A DNA stretch of 64,000 nucleotides from Candidatus Opimibacter skivensis (GTDB lineage: Bacteria > Bacteroidota > Bacteroidia > Chitinophagales > Saprospiraceae). Positions 63,415 to 64,000 of this stretch are shown one piece after another. Both the position numbers and the translations under genes were made by a program. Numbering within the stretch: the stretch's first letter is position 1; each line of letters starts with the position of its first letter. The stretch covers positions 1,488,001-1,552,000 of the forward strand of contig JADKGY010000001.1 of NCBI GenBank assembly GCA_016722045.1, given 5' to 3'. The notes beneath the pieces are model-generated. The model was not told where the DNA came from, ran no database searches, and saw only the letters and a list, made by a program, of their open reading frames with translations.

Positions 63415-64000
63415 ATGGCCTTTCCTGTCTGGATTAAAAACTATCAACGCGGTGATTTCAAACCAGACCTCATTGCGGGGTTGACTGTCGGCGTCATGCT
63501 CATACCTCAGGCAATGGCATACGCAATGCTGGCAGGACTTCCGCCTATCTATGGGTTGTATGCTTCAACAGTTCCTTTGATTATTTATGCTTTGTTTGGG
63601 ACATCAAGACATTTATCTGTCGGGCCTGTTGCTATTGATCCTATTCTTATAGTTGCAGGGATCAGTGCATTTGCATTAGCAGGGAGTGATGACTATATCA
63701 GTCTTACGATCACATTAGCCTTAATGGTTGGCTTTATACAATTTAGTCTCGGTGTGCTCAAATTAGGATTCCTGGTCAATTTTCTTTCCCATCCGGTGAT
63801 TACAGGTTTTACATCTGCAGCCGCTATTATTATAGGACTGAGCCAACTCAAGAATTTATTAAGCATTGATATTACCAGTAATCAGTATCTCCAGGATATC
63901 ATAGCCTCATTAATTCAGCAATCACCAAATATACATTGGCTGACATTTCTTATCGGGGCCATTGTAATTTTATTCCTGATCCTCTTCAAACGGTTTTTTC
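63415..64000 (+). CDS. SulP family anion permease, 5' part
   Basis: About 195 residues to the window edge, starting MAFPVWIKNYQRGDFKPDLI. 'AGLTVGVMLIPQAMAYAMLA', 'GLPPIYGLYASTVPLIIYAL', 'FGTSRHLSVGPVAI' and 'LSHPVITGFTSAAAIIIGLS' are the signature segments of SulP (SLC26-like) transporters of sulfate, bicarbonate or other anions. The STAS domain expected at the C-terminus lies outside the window. With the YeeE/YedE pair upstream, sulfate or thiosulfate is the likely substrate. Confidence 0.93.
   Translation, partial: MAFPVWIKNYQRGDFKPDLIAGLTVGVMLIPQAMAYAMLAGLPPIYGLYASTVPLIIYALFGTSRHLSVGPVAIDPILIVAGISAFALAGSDDYISLTITLALMVGFIQFSLGVLKLGFLVNFLSHPVITGFTSAAAIIIGLSQLKNLLSIDITSNQYLQDIIASLIQQSPNIHWLTFLIGAIVILFLILFKRFF

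Overview
The window looks like a chromosomal segment of a Bacteroidota bacterium, most likely of the Saprospirales. This is inferred from four traits: several secreted proteins end in type IX secretion (T9SS) sorting domains; signal peptides and lipoboxes are of Bacteroidota type; LytTR response regulators are paired with propeller- or TPR-type sensor kinases; and Shine-Dalgarno sequences are mostly weak. I saw no rRNA, tRNA, CRISPR array, prophage or complete insertion sequence.

Layout. 1-7.9 kb: a truncated Fn3-repeat secreted protein, small secreted or lipid-anchored proteins, an SRPBCC and a VOC protein, a thioredoxin-fold lipoprotein, an Omp28-like T9SS protein and a lone ExbD. 8-15.1 kb: three paralogous ORF6N-domain genes on the + strand alternate with minus-strand secreted proteins, including a nine-repeat Fn3 giant; each ORF6N gene carries the same promoter-like and operator-like leader. 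15.2-20.7 kb: a GreA/B-like protein, a GNAT protein, a HicAB toxin-antitoxin pair, divergent tryptophanase (tnaA) and tyrosine phenol-lyase (tpl) genes, and a haem-binding lipoprotein. 20.7-26.5 kb: a T9SS protein, an ABC transmembrane half without its ATPase, a DUF1611 P-loop protein, a DUF2490 barrel and an MtfA-type peptidase. 26.7-37.6 kb: a 2,896-residue cyclic beta-1,2-glucan synthase, a DUF559 nuclease inside a repeat nest, and an AI-2E family transporter.

37.8-60.7 kb is a surface-fibre and signalling locus. Four large repetitive secreted proteins share an N-terminal module of the type 'LD(I/V)SS..KG.L(I/V)PR..T'. Three of them end in an S74-type intramolecular chaperone, and one of these is split by a frameshift. 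Among them lie two sensor-kinase/LytTR-regulator pairs, a stand-alone LytTR protein and a DUF4907 protein. 61-64 kb: a small secreted protein, a split YeeE/YedE sulfur-compound transporter and the start of a SulP permease.

The most unusual layer is intergenic. A 125-bp element made of four successive hairpins occurs twice at equal length with compensatory stem changes, and a partial third copy is inverted. Arrays of 7- to 9-bp repeats abut start and stop codons, with an orientation that follows the gene. Several single genes (tpl, the DUF559 nuclease, the first YeeE, a lipoprotein) are bracketed by matching direct or inverted repeats. This suggests that repeat-bracketed cassettes shape this genome.
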